A DNA stretch of 40,326 nucleotides from Sutterella sp. Its GTDB lineage: Bacteria > Pseudomonadota > Gammaproteobacteria > Burkholderiales > Burkholderiaceae_F. A model generated the notes under the pieces. It was not told where the DNA came from. It did not search any database and saw only the letters and a program-made list of their open reading frames with translations. Below, in pieces: positions 8,604 to 16,587 of this stretch. Location: contig DYBN01000016.1 in the NCBI GenBank assembly GCA_019418605.1, positions 1 to 40,326 of the forward strand. The letters are read 5' to 3'. Both the position numbers and the translations under genes were made by a program. Positions within the stretch are counted from its first letter, which is position 1. Each line of letters opens with the position of its first letter.

Positions 8604-8626
8604 TCGCCCCGCGCGAGGCGGGGCGA
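8604..8626. terminator. GC-rich stem-loop between polA and lipoprotein gene
   Basis: TCGCCCCGC (8604-8612) pairs perfectly with GCGGGGCGA (8618-8626) around a five-base loop. It lies 27 bases after the polA stop and ahead of the convergent lipoprotein gene. No T tract follows on either strand, so it is a structural candidate only. Confidence 0.45.
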
Positions 8627-8658
8627 ACGGCGGCACGGCAAATGCGTGCAAAGAGCGG

Positions 8659-9099
8659 TCAGTTGCAGGAGCCTGCGAACTCGGGCACCATGGTCATGAG
8701 TTCGCGCCCCTCGCTGTCGTAGAACGTCAGCCCGCCTTCGGTCTTGGCAACCGTGCGGGCCTGCGACATCATTTTGAGCATCTGGTCTTCGAGCGCCATG
8801 TAGTTCGGAGCGCACATCTTGCGCGTCGTGGCGACTTTGTCAAAGAGGATGTTGGTGCCGTCGAAGGCAAAGGAGCCCGAGGCGCGGTTGCAGCCAAGGT
8901 CGCCCGTCACCGTGTTGTTGGGGCCGAATTCAAGCATCGGCGTCACGGCGCAATCGGCCGACTCGGGGACCTGCATCATCCAGCTCGTGCCCTCAAGAAC
9001 GACGGGCTCGGCCTTGGAGGCGGTCGTCGCGGTGCTCGAGCAGGCGGCAAGAAGCGAGAAGCCGGAAACGAGAAGGGCGGCGGACAACAATTTCTTCAT
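8659..9099 (-). CDS. META-domain (HslJ-like) lipoprotein
   Basis: 146 residues. The ATG at 9097-9099 has GGAG eight bases upstream. The N-terminus MKKLLSAALLVSGFSLLAAC ends in a lipobox (LLAAC), so a lipid-anchored envelope protein is expected. After a Ser/Thr/Ala-rich linker comes a single META domain: LEGTSWMMQVPESADCAVTPMLEFGPNNTVTGDLGCNRASGSFAFDG is the typical 'G-x-x-G-C-N-x-x-x-G-x-x' core, and ATTRKMCAPNYMALEDQML is the second conserved block. E. coli HslJ of this family is linked to novobiocin resistance; the role here is unknown. Confidence 0.85.
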   Translation of the reverse strand: MKKLLSAALLVSGFSLLAACSSTATTASKAEPVVLEGTSWMMQVPESADCAVTPMLEFGPNNTVTGDLGCNRASGSFAFDGTNILFDKVATTRKMCAPNYMALEDQMLKMMSQARTVAKTEGGLTFYDSEGRELMTMVPEFAGSCN

Positions 9100-9203
9100 C
9101 AGTGTGCTCCAAAAAATCAAAAGCGTCCCTATTCTATCGACTTGCCGGCGGGGCGCGTATCTTGATTAACACGCACAAATTTTCCGGGCGGCGCCGCGAA
9201 CGA

Positions 9204-9240
9204 AAAAAAAAGCGGAAGGGCCGCAAAGGGCGCTTCCGCT
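9204..9240 (-). terminator. Rho-independent terminator facing left, with no assigned gene
   Basis: AGCGGAAG (9211-9218) and CTTCCGCT (9233-9240) form an 8-bp stem, and the plus strand has nine A in a row at 9204-9212. Read on the minus strand this is a hairpin followed by a run of U, a standard intrinsic terminator. The nearest gene upstream of it on that strand is not assigned, so it implies a minus-strand transcript from the 9241-9570 region. Confidence 0.65.
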
Positions 9241-9574
9241 GTCAATCAAACCAAAGGAGAATTTAAGAAAACAAGGAAGAGTTCAGTTTTCTTGAGGCGT
9301 ACTTTACGCAAGCTCGAAATCGAAAACTGAAACGATTTCTGTGCTCCGCAACAAGATGTTTCCAAGCCGGCCCGAAGCCCTTGCGTTTTCGCTTGAGGCC
9401 TGCCGGCCCGCAGCGAACTTTGTGCGGCCGGCCGCCCTTCAAGGATCCCCCTTTTTGCAGGGTTTCCTGCGTGTTTTGGCAGGGGTGGGCGCCTGGCTTT
9501 TCGGGTCCGAAGGGCGGTTTTGGGAAATCTTGCATTTGGAAACATCACTCTTGAACTTTTGCATTTCTGTCAAG
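9241..9574. other. Intergenic region; possible untranslated RNA or 5' leader
   Basis: The region before the ZIP transporter gene has no protein I recognise on either strand, although open frames exist on both. On the minus strand it is bounded by the intrinsic terminator at 9204-9240, and a perfect TTGACA hexamer is at 9573-9568, but no matching -10 was found at the right distance. It does not contain the sequence signatures I know for RNase P, tmRNA or SRP RNA. Confidence 0.3.
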
Positions 9575-10444
9575 ATGCTGACACTTTCGTACATTACGGC
9601 GGCCAACGTGCTGTGCCGGCTTGCAGCGGTGCTTCTTGCCTCGTGGCTGTCGTTTCGCGTGTTCGTGCGCTTTTCAAACGTGATCGCGGCCTTTGCTGCG
9701 GGACTCATGCTCTCGCTTGCCTGTACGCACCTCATTCCGGAGGCGCTCCACGAGGGCCTAGACATTCACGATGCAGGGCTTGCGCTGCTCGGCTCCTTTG
9801 TCTTCTTCGTTCTTTTGGAGGGAGTGCTTTCGCCATTGTCCGGGCACAACCACACGCTTGCCCCCATGACCACGCGCGCGGTGCTCTTGGGCGGCAGCGG
9901 CGTGCCCGAGCCCGCAGGGAAAATGTCGGGCAAGGCGCTTGCGCTTTTGCTCGGGGCGGCCTGTCACAACTTTGTTGACGGCGTGCTGATTGCCTCGGCC
10001 TTTATGGTGTCGGGGGCAACGGGCGTGTTCGTGACGCTGGCGGTGTTTGGGCACGAGCTGCCGCAGATGGTGGGGCAGCTTGTGATTCTTGCGCAAACGG
10101 GATTGACCAGAAGGCAGGCCGTCGGGTTTGCTCTTTTGGCTGCAAGCGCTTCGGTTGCCGGAGGCATCGGCGGCTGGGCCCTCCTGTCTCTGATGCACGA
10201 TCTCGTGGGCTGGGCGATGATTGTCGCCGCCGCAAGCTTTATCTTCGTGGTGCTCAACATCCTGCTGCCTGAGGCGCTGCAGGAGCAGTGCTGCTCCGAG
10301 GGAGCCCGCGCGCCGCGCTTTAAAGAGCTTGCCGCCTTGTGCGCGGGCATTGTGCTGTCCCTGGCCATTTTGACCCCCATGCATGAACAAGCCCACGAGG
10401 TGCTCGAGGGCGGCGCGGATCATGTCGAGCATGTGCATCCATAA
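9575..10444 (+). CDS. ZIP-family divalent metal transporter
   Basis: 289 residues, eight predicted membrane segments. The ZIP hallmark is present: helix IV carries HNFVDG and helix V carries GHELPQ, the two amphipathic helices whose His, Asn, Asp and Glu line the metal site. HLIPEALHEG near residue 50 and a His-rich C-terminus (HEQAHEVLEGGADHVEHVHP) are also typical, and short HNH motifs occur in the loop. It should import zinc or another divalent metal across the inner membrane. The ATG at 9575 was chosen because the protein homology starts there; the frame stays open upstream to 9341 but that part is not ZIP-like. Metal specificity and a Zur-type operator could not be determined. Confidence 0.9.
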   Translation: MLTLSYITAANVLCRLAAVLLASWLSFRVFVRFSNVIAAFAAGLMLSLACTHLIPEALHEGLDIHDAGLALLGSFVFFVLLEGVLSPLSGHNHTLAPMTTRAVLLGGSGVPEPAGKMSGKALALLLGAACHNFVDGVLIASAFMVSGATGVFVTLAVFGHELPQMVGQLVILAQTGLTRRQAVGFALLAASASVAGGIGGWALLSLMHDLVGWAMIVAAASFIFVVLNILLPEALQEQCCSEGARAPRFKELAALCAGIVLSLAILTPMHEQAHEVLEGGADHVEHVHP

Positions 10445-10553
10445 GCGCTGAAATGCGCAAATCCGGGCCTGCAGCGCGCAGGCCGTCAAAATTGGCCTTT
10501 GCGGCGGCATAATCCTGCACGGTCAATCCGCATTATTTCGACAGACCACAACC

Positions 10554-11003
10554 ATGGCGATAAAAATTTTCGATCTGCGCTGCGCCAACGGCCATACGTT
10601 TGAAGGCTGGTTTTCAAGCGCGGAAGACTTTCAGGAACAAAATCGGCGCGGGCTCATTTCCTGCCCCATTTGTTCGAGCAGCGAAATCGTGCGCGTGCCC
10701 AACACAAGCCGCATCGGGCAGTCGATGAAGTCGGCCGAAGTTGAGCGGCGCCGCGAGCAGCGCGCTTCCGAGGCGGGCGCGCCCTCAGGGTTTGAAGCCG
10801 TGATGGCGCGCGTTCGGGAGGCTGCCGCCAAGGCCGAGGACGTGGGCGAGAATTTTGCAAGGGAGGCTCGGGAAATTCATGCCGGGCGCGCTCCCGAGAG
10901 AAACATCCGGGGCCTGTGCACGGCCCGGGAGGCGGTTGAGCTCGTCGAAGAGGGAATCACCGTGCTCCCGATTCCGGAGTCGGCCGGAAAAACCCTGAAC
11001 TGA
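10554..11003 (+). CDS. DUF1178 family protein
   Basis: 149 residues. The N-terminus IKIFDLRCANGHTFEGWF followed by a CPIC pair (SCPICSSSEIVRVPN) gives a four-cysteine zinc-ribbon-like arrangement (C and CxxC), typical of DUF1178 proteins common in proteobacteria. The middle is charged and probably helical, and the C-terminal half (NFAREAREIHAGRAPERNIRG and GITVLPIP) matches the family's end. Cytoplasmic; function unknown. The stop lies 13 bases before the next gene, so the two are probably cotranscribed. Confidence 0.85.
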   Translation: MAIKIFDLRCANGHTFEGWFSSAEDFQEQNRRGLISCPICSSSEIVRVPNTSRIGQSMKSAEVERRREQRASEAGAPSGFEAVMARVREAAAKAEDVGENFAREAREIHAGRAPERNIRGLCTAREAVELVEEGITVLPIPESAGKTLN

Positions 11004-11016
11004 TTCGAGGAACAAA

Positions 11017-11493
11017 ATGAGAAGACAAGATCGACAAACAAACAAGGAAGAAGCGCTTGAGATCATCAAGGAGTCGCTTTTTGCGGTGGTAAGCGCAGTC
11101 GATGAAAAGGGACAGCCCTACAGCACGCCTGTCTCGCCCGTGCTCTACCGCGGAGCCATTTATTTTCACAGCGCCGTCGAAGGCGGCGCGCGCTCCAGGG
11201 CCATTGAGGCGCACCCTTTCGTGAGCGTGGCCTTTGTCGCCCGCAACGACATTCTCGGCTCTCGTTATTCGGTGGACTACCGCAGCGCTCTCGTGCGCGG
11301 GACGTGCTCGCGCGTCACCGACCCCGAAGAGGCCCGGGAGGCGCTCAAGGCCCTGAGCGCGCACTACGCGCCGGAAAATGATCCGGCCGCCACCGAGGCC
11401 TACATCGCCTCTGCTTTTGACAGGGTGACCGTTTGGAAGGTTGCCGTCGAGGAGATTTCCGGAAAAGCACGCAATCCCGCAAGGGGGAGCTGA
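11017..11493 (+). CDS. Pyridoxamine 5'-phosphate oxidase-like flavoprotein
   Basis: 158 residues with the split-barrel PNPOx-like fold seen in NimA-type and related flavin-binding proteins: an opening helix (RRQDRQTNKEEALEII), then FAVVSAVDEKGQPYSTPVSPVLYRGAIYFHSAVEGGARSRAIEAHPFVSVAFVA, where the 'YFHSA-GG' part lies at the flavin phosphate. A good GAGG sits seven bases before the ATG. It follows the DUF1178 gene by 13 bases. NimA relatives can reduce nitroimidazoles, but this fold also includes haem- or F420-binding proteins, so the substrate is not assigned. Confidence 0.8.
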   Translation: MRRQDRQTNKEEALEIIKESLFAVVSAVDEKGQPYSTPVSPVLYRGAIYFHSAVEGGARSRAIEAHPFVSVAFVARNDILGSRYSVDYRSALVRGTCSRVTDPEEAREALKALSAHYAPENDPAATEAYIASAFDRVTVWKVAVEEISGKARNPARGS

Positions 11494-11581
11494 GGAGGCT
11501 TGAGCTGACGCCGGCTTCAGGCAAGGGCATTTGCCGATTGCCGGCGCAAAGACCTGCGTGGTAGGCTCGAGGGCGTTGCGC

Positions 11582-11590
11582 GGTATACCA
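11582..11590 (+). promoter_or_regulatory. GGTATACC palindrome upstream of AEC transporter gene
   Basis: GGTATACC with a flanking A (CGGTATACCA) lies 73 bases before the ATG at 11663. It shares the 8-bp core of the three stronger sites at 17091, 17495 and 29051, but the first base of the 10-bp palindrome is C instead of T, and the downstream GTnTA motif is missing. It may be a weaker operator of the same GntR-type regulator, or chance. Confidence 0.35.
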
Positions 11591-11662
11591 CGGGTTTTTG
11601 CAGCGCCGCAGCCTTCACCGACTGCGGCTGCCGCCAAGGCCGGCTGTCTTGAGAGTTTGCTC

Positions 11663-12619
11663 ATGCAAAGCGTCCTGCTGATTGCCCCAGACTTTCTAAT
11701 CATTTTGCTCGGTGCGGCCGCCGCGGCGTGGCTGCACTACCCTCAGGTCTTTTGGCAATGGGCTGAGAAGCTGGTCTTCTACATCCTCTTTCCGCCGCTG
11801 CTTTTTACGTCGATTGCCACCTCAAAGCTCTCTTTTTCCACCTCGAGCGCCTTTCTCGCGGCAAGCCTCATCACCATGACGCTGGGCGTGGCGGCGGCCT
11901 GGGCCGTGCGCTGGGTCGTCAAGTCCGATGCCGTGACGCACGCATCGCTTTTTCAGTGCGCCTTTCGCTTCAATACCTACATCGGCTTTGCCCTGTGCTC
12001 GCGCCTGTTTGGTGAAGAGGGATTTGCGCTGCTCGCGCTTTTAATGGCGGTCTGGGTTCCAATCAGCAACACCATCGCCGTTGCGGTTCTTGCGCAGGCT
12101 GTGGCTAGGCGCGACGCGCAAAACCAGCTGGCTGCGGGCGCAGCTCTGAGCACGCGGCAGGTGCTTGTTGCCACCGTGCACGCCGTGGTGAAAAATCCTC
12201 TCATCATCGCCACGGTCTGCGGACTTCTGGCCAACGTCGCCGGCCTCAAGCTGCCGCAGGTCGCGCTTGATTTCATGCGCCATCTAGGATCAGCCTCTCT
12301 TGCAATGGGCCTTTTGTGCATCGGGGCGGGGCTGCGCGCAGGGGGTCTTAAAAAGGACTTCAAGCTTCTTGCCGCGGCCACGTTCGTGCGGCTTGTCGTG
12401 ATCAGCCTTATTGCCCTCGTGATGATTCATGTGTTTGCACTGCCCGCGGTTTGCGCCGGAGTGCTTCTTTTGTTTGCTTCGCTGCCCACGGGACAGAGCT
12501 GCTACGTGATGACGGCCAACATGCGGGGCAATGCCGCGGCCGTCGCCAATCTCACGACGATGCACACGGTGGCGGCCATGGTGACGCTGCCGATGTGGAT
12601 TTCGTTGTTCATCCTGTGA
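11663..12619 (+). CDS. AEC-family transporter
   Basis: 318 residues, about ten membrane segments. The order of segments, the 'LFPPLLFTSIATSKL' helix near residue 40, the 'FRFNTYIGFALCSRLFGEEG' segment and the terminal 'ASLPTGQSCYVMTANMRGNAAAVANLTTMHTVAAMVTLPMWI' repeat half are typical of the auxin efflux carrier family. Bacterial members are often found with malate or other organic acid metabolism, which would fit this window. Inner-membrane protein. The ATG at 11663 starts the first helix; upstream codons are not family-like. A GGTATACC site is 73 bases upstream. Substrate not determined. Confidence 0.85.
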   Translation: MQSVLLIAPDFLIILLGAAAAAWLHYPQVFWQWAEKLVFYILFPPLLFTSIATSKLSFSTSSAFLAASLITMTLGVAAAWAVRWVVKSDAVTHASLFQCAFRFNTYIGFALCSRLFGEEGFALLALLMAVWVPISNTIAVAVLAQAVARRDAQNQLAAGAALSTRQVLVATVHAVVKNPLIIATVCGLLANVAGLKLPQVALDFMRHLGSASLAMGLLCIGAGLRAGGLKKDFKLLAAATFVRLVVISLIALVMIHVFALPAVCAGVLLLFASLPTGQSCYVMTANMRGNAAAVANLTTMHTVAAMVTLPMWISLFIL

Positions 12620-12670
12620 CCGGCTGAAATGTTGGTTTCTTTGACACCCGCAAGAAAGGAGGAAATGGAC

Positions 12671-13735
12671 ATGCCGCAAGTTTTCGATCAAGCCCGCGAC
12701 AAGCTGCACAAGCTCGGGAAACTCAATCTGGGCTTTTATCCGACGCCCTTTCACAAGCTCGAGCGCATCTCTGAGGAGTACGGCATCAATCTCTACGTCA
12801 AGCGTGAAGATTTTTCCGGCGCCTCGCTTTTTGGCGGCAACAAGATCCGCAAGCTCGAGTACCTGCTCAAGGAGGCCAGGGACCAAGGGTGCGATACGGT
12901 TTTCACCTACGGCGCCACACAGTCCAACCACGCCATGCAGACGTGCACGGCGGCCCGCCGCTGCGGCATGCGGCCCGTGCTCTACCTGGGAGCCATTGTC
13001 GAGCCCAAGCCCGGCGATGTGCGCGCCAACCTTTTGCTTGACCGCATTCTTGGGGCGGAAATTCATATCCTGCCATCGGAAGGCAGGTCGACCAAGGAGA
13101 CGATGAAGGCAAACGAGACCCTCTTTGCGGCGCATCGCGAAAGGCTTGCGCAGGAAGGACACAAGGTCTACGACATCCCGATCGGCGGCTCGACGCCGCG
13201 CGGCGCGGCCGGTTTTGCCGAGTGCTTTGTCGAGCTTCAGGAGCAGGCCGCCCAGCACAATCTCTCGATTGACTATCTCTATACCGCCACCGGCAGCAGC
13301 GGCACGCTCGCCGGGCTTGCCGCGGGGCGCGCGCTGACGGCCTCTTCGCAGACGACAATTCGCGGCATGATCGTGGGCAAGAAGGATCCGGCAACGTACG
13401 CCGAGGGCATTGCAGCGCTTTCCAACGACATTCTCAAGATGCTGGGCGAGGCGCCCGCGGTGACAACGCACGACTTTGAGCTCTCGGCCGACTACGTGGG
13501 CCCGGGTTACGAGAAGCCCTATCGCGAGGCCAACGACGACATCCGCTATCTGGCCCGCTCGGAAGGAATTTTCACCGACCCCGTGTACTCGGGCAAAGCG
13601 TTTCACGGCATGATGGATCAGATTCGCAAAGGCCTTGTTCCGAAGGGATCAACGGTTGTCTTTCTGCACACGGGCGGGGCCACGGCGCTTTTTTCCGAAG
13701 CGGAAATCATCGGCGACTTAAACGAGGATCTGTAG
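12671..13735 (+). CDS. dcyD: D-cysteine desulfhydrase / ACC deaminase family PLP enzyme
   Basis: 354 residues, fold type II PLP enzyme. Features: LYVKREDFSGASLFGGNKIRKLEYL with the Schiff-base Lys58 in GGNKIRKLE, the YGATQSNHAMQTC loop, and the phosphate-binding TATGSSGTLAGLAAG loop. E. coli D-cysteine desulfhydrase splits D-cysteine to pyruvate, H2S and ammonia through a 2-aminoacrylate intermediate; ACC deaminase is the sister activity, so the substrate is inferred. AAAGGAGG lies eight bases before the ATG at 12671; an ATG at 12665 is too close to it. It follows the AEC gene and converges with metC. RidA, which removes 2-aminoacrylate, is encoded 3 kb away. Confidence 0.83.
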   Translation: MPQVFDQARDKLHKLGKLNLGFYPTPFHKLERISEEYGINLYVKREDFSGASLFGGNKIRKLEYLLKEARDQGCDTVFTYGATQSNHAMQTCTAARRCGMRPVLYLGAIVEPKPGDVRANLLLDRILGAEIHILPSEGRSTKETMKANETLFAAHRERLAQEGHKVYDIPIGGSTPRGAAGFAECFVELQEQAAQHNLSIDYLYTATGSSGTLAGLAAGRALTASSQTTIRGMIVGKKDPATYAEGIAALSNDILKMLGEAPAVTTHDFELSADYVGPGYEKPYREANDDIRYLARSEGIFTDPVYSGKAFHGMMDQIRKGLVPKGSTVVFLHTGGATALFSEAEIIGDLNEDL

Positions 13736-13799
13736 GCCTTGGCATTTGAGGGCTTTCTTTGCTTTTGAACCAACAAGCGGCTCACGACCCAAACAAAAT

Positions 13800-13831
13800 C
13801 GCCCCGCCCGTCGTCAAAGACAGGCGGGGCG
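13800..13831. terminator. Bidirectional terminator between dcyD and metC
   Basis: CGCCCCGCC (13800-13808) and GGCGGGGCG (13823-13831) form a perfect 9-bp GC stem. The plus strand is A-rich just before it (AAACAAAAT), which gives a T-rich tail on the minus strand; on the plus strand a TTTTT run follows about eight bases on. It lies between two convergent genes. Confidence 0.6.
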
Positions 13832-13867
13832 AATGCGGTTTTTAGAGAGCCGCCTTGAGGTCTGCGC

Positions 13868-15034
13868 TTACTTGTGCGTGACCTTGTCGAGGGCCTGCGC
13901 GATGTCGGCGATCAGGTCTTCGGCGTTCTCAAGACCGATGTGAAAGCGCACGAACGGGCCGCGCTTGCTCCAGTCGGTGACGGTGCGCGGAGGCGTCGTG
14001 ACCGTCGCCAGGCTCTCGAAGCCGCCCCAGCTTGCGCCGCAGGAGAAGTACTGCAGGGCGTCGGTGAACTTCACGGCGTCGGCCTTGGTGTAGCCGTCGG
14101 CAAATTCGATCGTGAGCATGCCGTTGGCGCCCTTGTAGTCGCGCATGAAGACTTCGTGGCCGGGATGCGTTTCGAGCTTCGGATAGAAGATCGTCTTGAT
14201 CTCGGGACGAGTCTTGAGGTAGGCGACGACGGCGTCGTTGTTCTTTTCATGCTGCGCCATGCGAACGCCGAGCGTGCGCATGCCGCGCAGCACGAGGTAG
14301 CAGTCGTCGGGGCTCGCGGTAAAGCCGAGAGCTTCGGGAAGCTTGTCGAAATTCTTCCATTCCTTCTCGTTGCACACGACGATGCCCATCGTCACGTCGG
14401 AGTGGCCGCACAGGTACTTCGTGGCGGCGATCACGGAGATGTCGGCGCCGAGCTTGAGCGGGTTGTAGAGCCAGGCGCTGCTGTAGGTGTTGTCGATGGC
14501 AACGGGGATGTTGTGCGCGTGAGCGATTTCGCAGAGCTTGGGAAGATCGATGATCTCGTAGAGGATCGAGCCCGGGCTCTCGACGAGGATGAGCTTGGTG
14601 TTGGGCTGAATCTTTTCTTCAACGTCGGTGCAGTCGGCCTTGCAGAAGGTGACGTCGACCTTGACCTTGGTGAGGAAGAGGTCGCAGACCGTGCGCACGG
14701 GCCCGTAAATGGCGTCGGAGACGATGAAGTGCGCGCCGGTTTCCGCGTAGTTCAAAAGCACCATGGCAAGCGCGGCAAGCCCCGTGGGAAAGAGCTGGGC
14801 GCGGTGGCCGCCTTCGAGGGCGCAGACGAGCTTTTCGAGCTCAAAGTTGGTCGTCGTGCCGCGGGCACCGTAGCTCAAGACGCGCTCGGTCTTGCGCAGG
14901 TCGCGGTACTTCTGCCACGTGTCGTAGTCCTTGAAGAGGATCGTGGAGGCGCGCATGAGCACCGGGTTGACGGAGCGCACGGGGGCGTTCTGGTCACCGC
15001 GACCGCAGTGCACGAGGGTGGTACGAGGATCCAT
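13868..15034 (-). CDS. metC: Cystathionine beta-lyase-type PLP enzyme
   Basis: 388 residues of the Cys/Met metabolism PLP family (fold type I). Seen: LSYGARGTTTNFELEKLVCALEGG (the 'Y-x-R-x-x-N/T-P-T' region), PTGLAALAMVLL, the Asp-containing VAIDNTYSSAWLYNPLKLGADI and the Schiff-base Lys206 in AATKYLCGHSD. The 'Y-G-A-R-G-T' sequence and overall pattern resemble MetC, which splits cystathionine to homocysteine, pyruvate and ammonia, more than MetB or gamma-lyases. Cytoplasmic. It is the third gene of the minus-strand group ridA - DcuC-type - metC, but an intrinsic terminator lies just upstream of its start, so it is not simply cotranscribed. The start has a GGAGA Shine-Dalgarno. Confidence 0.87.
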   Translation of the reverse strand: MDPRTTLVHCGRGDQNAPVRSVNPVLMRASTILFKDYDTWQKYRDLRKTERVLSYGARGTTTNFELEKLVCALEGGHRAQLFPTGLAALAMVLLNYAETGAHFIVSDAIYGPVRTVCDLFLTKVKVDVTFCKADCTDVEEKIQPNTKLILVESPGSILYEIIDLPKLCEIAHAHNIPVAIDNTYSSAWLYNPLKLGADISVIAATKYLCGHSDVTMGIVVCNEKEWKNFDKLPEALGFTASPDDCYLVLRGMRTLGVRMAQHEKNNDAVVAYLKTRPEIKTIFYPKLETHPGHEVFMRDYKGANGMLTIEFADGYTKADAVKFTDALQYFSCGASWGGFESLATVTTPPRTVTDWSKRGPFVRFHIGLENAEDLIADIAQALDKVTHK

Positions 15035-15061
15035 GGGAGGGTCTCCTTGGTTTTTGATGGT

Positions 15062-15114
15062 AAAAAAATGAGAGCCTCAGCGCCTGGATGAAACTGCAGC
15101 GGATGAGGCTCTCA
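15062..15114 (-). terminator. Intrinsic terminator or attenuator just before metC
   Basis: TGAGAGCCTCA (15069-15079) and TGAGGCTCTCA (15104-15114) are perfect 11-base complements, and seven A on the plus strand (15062-15068) give a U tail after the hairpin on the minus strand. The U tract ends only 27 bases before the metC start codon. Leftward transcripts from the DcuC-type gene into metC must pass this element, so it either ends that message or works as an attenuator in the metC leader. No leader peptide was recognised. Confidence 0.7.
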
Positions 15115-15156
15115 CACGGGAACACAAAGATGTGCAACTAGTCTATTCGTTGACTA

Positions 15157-16548
15157 CTAACCGACGGGCGAGTAGTAGAAGACGAAGTAGATGATTGCCG
15201 TTGCGATGGTCGCGACGAACATCGGGATGCACGTGCGCTTTGCGATTTGGAAGCTCGAGACGCCCGCCATGCCGGCGATGGCGATCAGGGCGCCCGTAAT
15301 CGGAGAAGCAACGCGGCCGAAGGACACGAAGATCTGCAGCGGGAAGATGAGCGAGATGATCGGCGCGCCGATGGCCTTGGCCACATCGGGAACGAGCGGA
15401 GCAAACGAGAAGAACGCAGCATTGCCCGAACCCATGATGAAGGCGCAGACCCACAGCAGGATGCCGCCGACGATGACCATGGCGGCCAGCCCGAAGCCGG
15501 CGGCGTCAGCCGCGTTGATCAGGGTGGCCATGGCGCCGGACTTGATGAGGCCAGCAGCGAAGAACTCGCCGCAGACGATCAGGGAGACGACGCTCACAAG
15601 GATCTTGCCCATGCCTTCAAAGAAGAGCTTGAAGGAGGCCATCACGTCCTTGAGGTTGCGGTAGCGGACGAACTCGAAGACGATGGCGACGATGGTGGAG
15701 ATCACCATGGCGGTGACCACGTCCATGCGCACGGAGCTGCCGGCCACCTTCGAGAAGAAGATGATCAAGAACAGCGGAATGATGGGCAGGATGGCATAGA
15801 TGCGGGGCACGTTCTTGTCGGCGTCGGCAGACTTGGAACCGGCAAGCGTCTGGATGTTGTTCGGGTCGAACTTCCAGCCTTCGCGCTTGTCCCACCAGCG
15901 CTGCACGATCATGTGGGTCACGCAGACAATGAGGGTGACGGCCACAAACAGCGGCAGCTGGTAGTACACGAAGTACTCGGAGACGTCCATTCCGGCAACC
16001 TGGGCGGCCATGTTGGCGTTGCCCGAACCAGGACCGGCGTCAATGTACTGCGCGCAGCCGATCACGCCCAAAGCCGACAGCGGAGAAACGCCGGAGCGAA
16101 CGAGAATCGGGTAGAGGGTCACCATGAGCAGCAGGGCCAGGCCGGCGTGCGAGGGCACGAAAATGGCCATGACCTGCGAGACCAGGAAGGAGGCGCCCAA
16201 CAGGATGTAGGGCGACTTGATGAGCTTCAGGGGACGCTCGAACACGGCAAACAGCGCGCTCGAGGCGCCGACGTGCTCCATGTAGCGGGAGAAGCCGCCG
16301 ATGGCCATCAGCTGCAGGCCCAGGCCGGAAATACGGTTGGCAAAGCCGTCGCCGAAGACCTTGAAGATGTCAAAGCCCGCGAAGTTCGTGGTCTTCTTGG
16401 CGTCAAGCAGCGTGCCGAGGTCAAACACCCAGGTGCACAGCAGCAGAACAAAGCCGCCGATAAAAAGCGCTGCCTGCGGGTAGTAGCCCTTGAGCAGCAG
16501 GTAGACGACCGCAACGATGACGACGGCCGCAATAATCAAACTAAGCAT
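15157..16548 (-). CDS. DcuC-family C4-dicarboxylate transporter
   Basis: 463 residues with about 12-14 membrane segments. Family features include GLGLQLMAIGGFSRYM, SPYILLGASFLVSQVM, SHAGLALLLMVTLYPILVRSGV, the middle segment FFEGMGK and the highly conserved MGSGNAAFFSFAPLVP and GRVASPITGALIAIAGMAGVS blocks. DcuC-type carriers move fumarate, malate, succinate or aspartate across the inner membrane, often by exchange during anaerobic fumarate respiration. It follows ridA by 39 bases and has an AGGAGCTCCT palindrome containing its Shine-Dalgarno. A paralogue lies at 32971-34359. The name dcuC is not given because substrate and branch were not checked. Confidence 0.87.
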   Translation of the reverse strand: MLSLIIAAVVIVAVVYLLLKGYYPQAALFIGGFVLLLCTWVFDLGTLLDAKKTTNFAGFDIFKVFGDGFANRISGLGLQLMAIGGFSRYMEHVGASSALFAVFERPLKLIKSPYILLGASFLVSQVMAIFVPSHAGLALLLMVTLYPILVRSGVSPLSALGVIGCAQYIDAGPGSGNANMAAQVAGMDVSEYFVYYQLPLFVAVTLIVCVTHMIVQRWWDKREGWKFDPNNIQTLAGSKSADADKNVPRIYAILPIIPLFLIIFFSKVAGSSVRMDVVTAMVISTIVAIVFEFVRYRNLKDVMASFKLFFEGMGKILVSVVSLIVCGEFFAAGLIKSGAMATLINAADAAGFGLAAMVIVGGILLWVCAFIMGSGNAAFFSFAPLVPDVAKAIGAPIISLIFPLQIFVSFGRVASPITGALIAIAGMAGVSSFQIAKRTCIPMFVATIATAIIYFVFYYSPVG

Positions 16549-16587
16549 AGCGAGGAGCTCCTGGCAAAAAGTAAAGGCGTCTGTCGA

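Noticed and set aside
9246..9548. Minus-strand frames of 90-100 codons upstream of the ZIP gene
   Set aside because: Two overlapping frames of similar length, Lys/Pro/Arg-rich with no domain and no good ribosome site. Reported as a possible RNA region instead, because the terminator is the stronger evidence.
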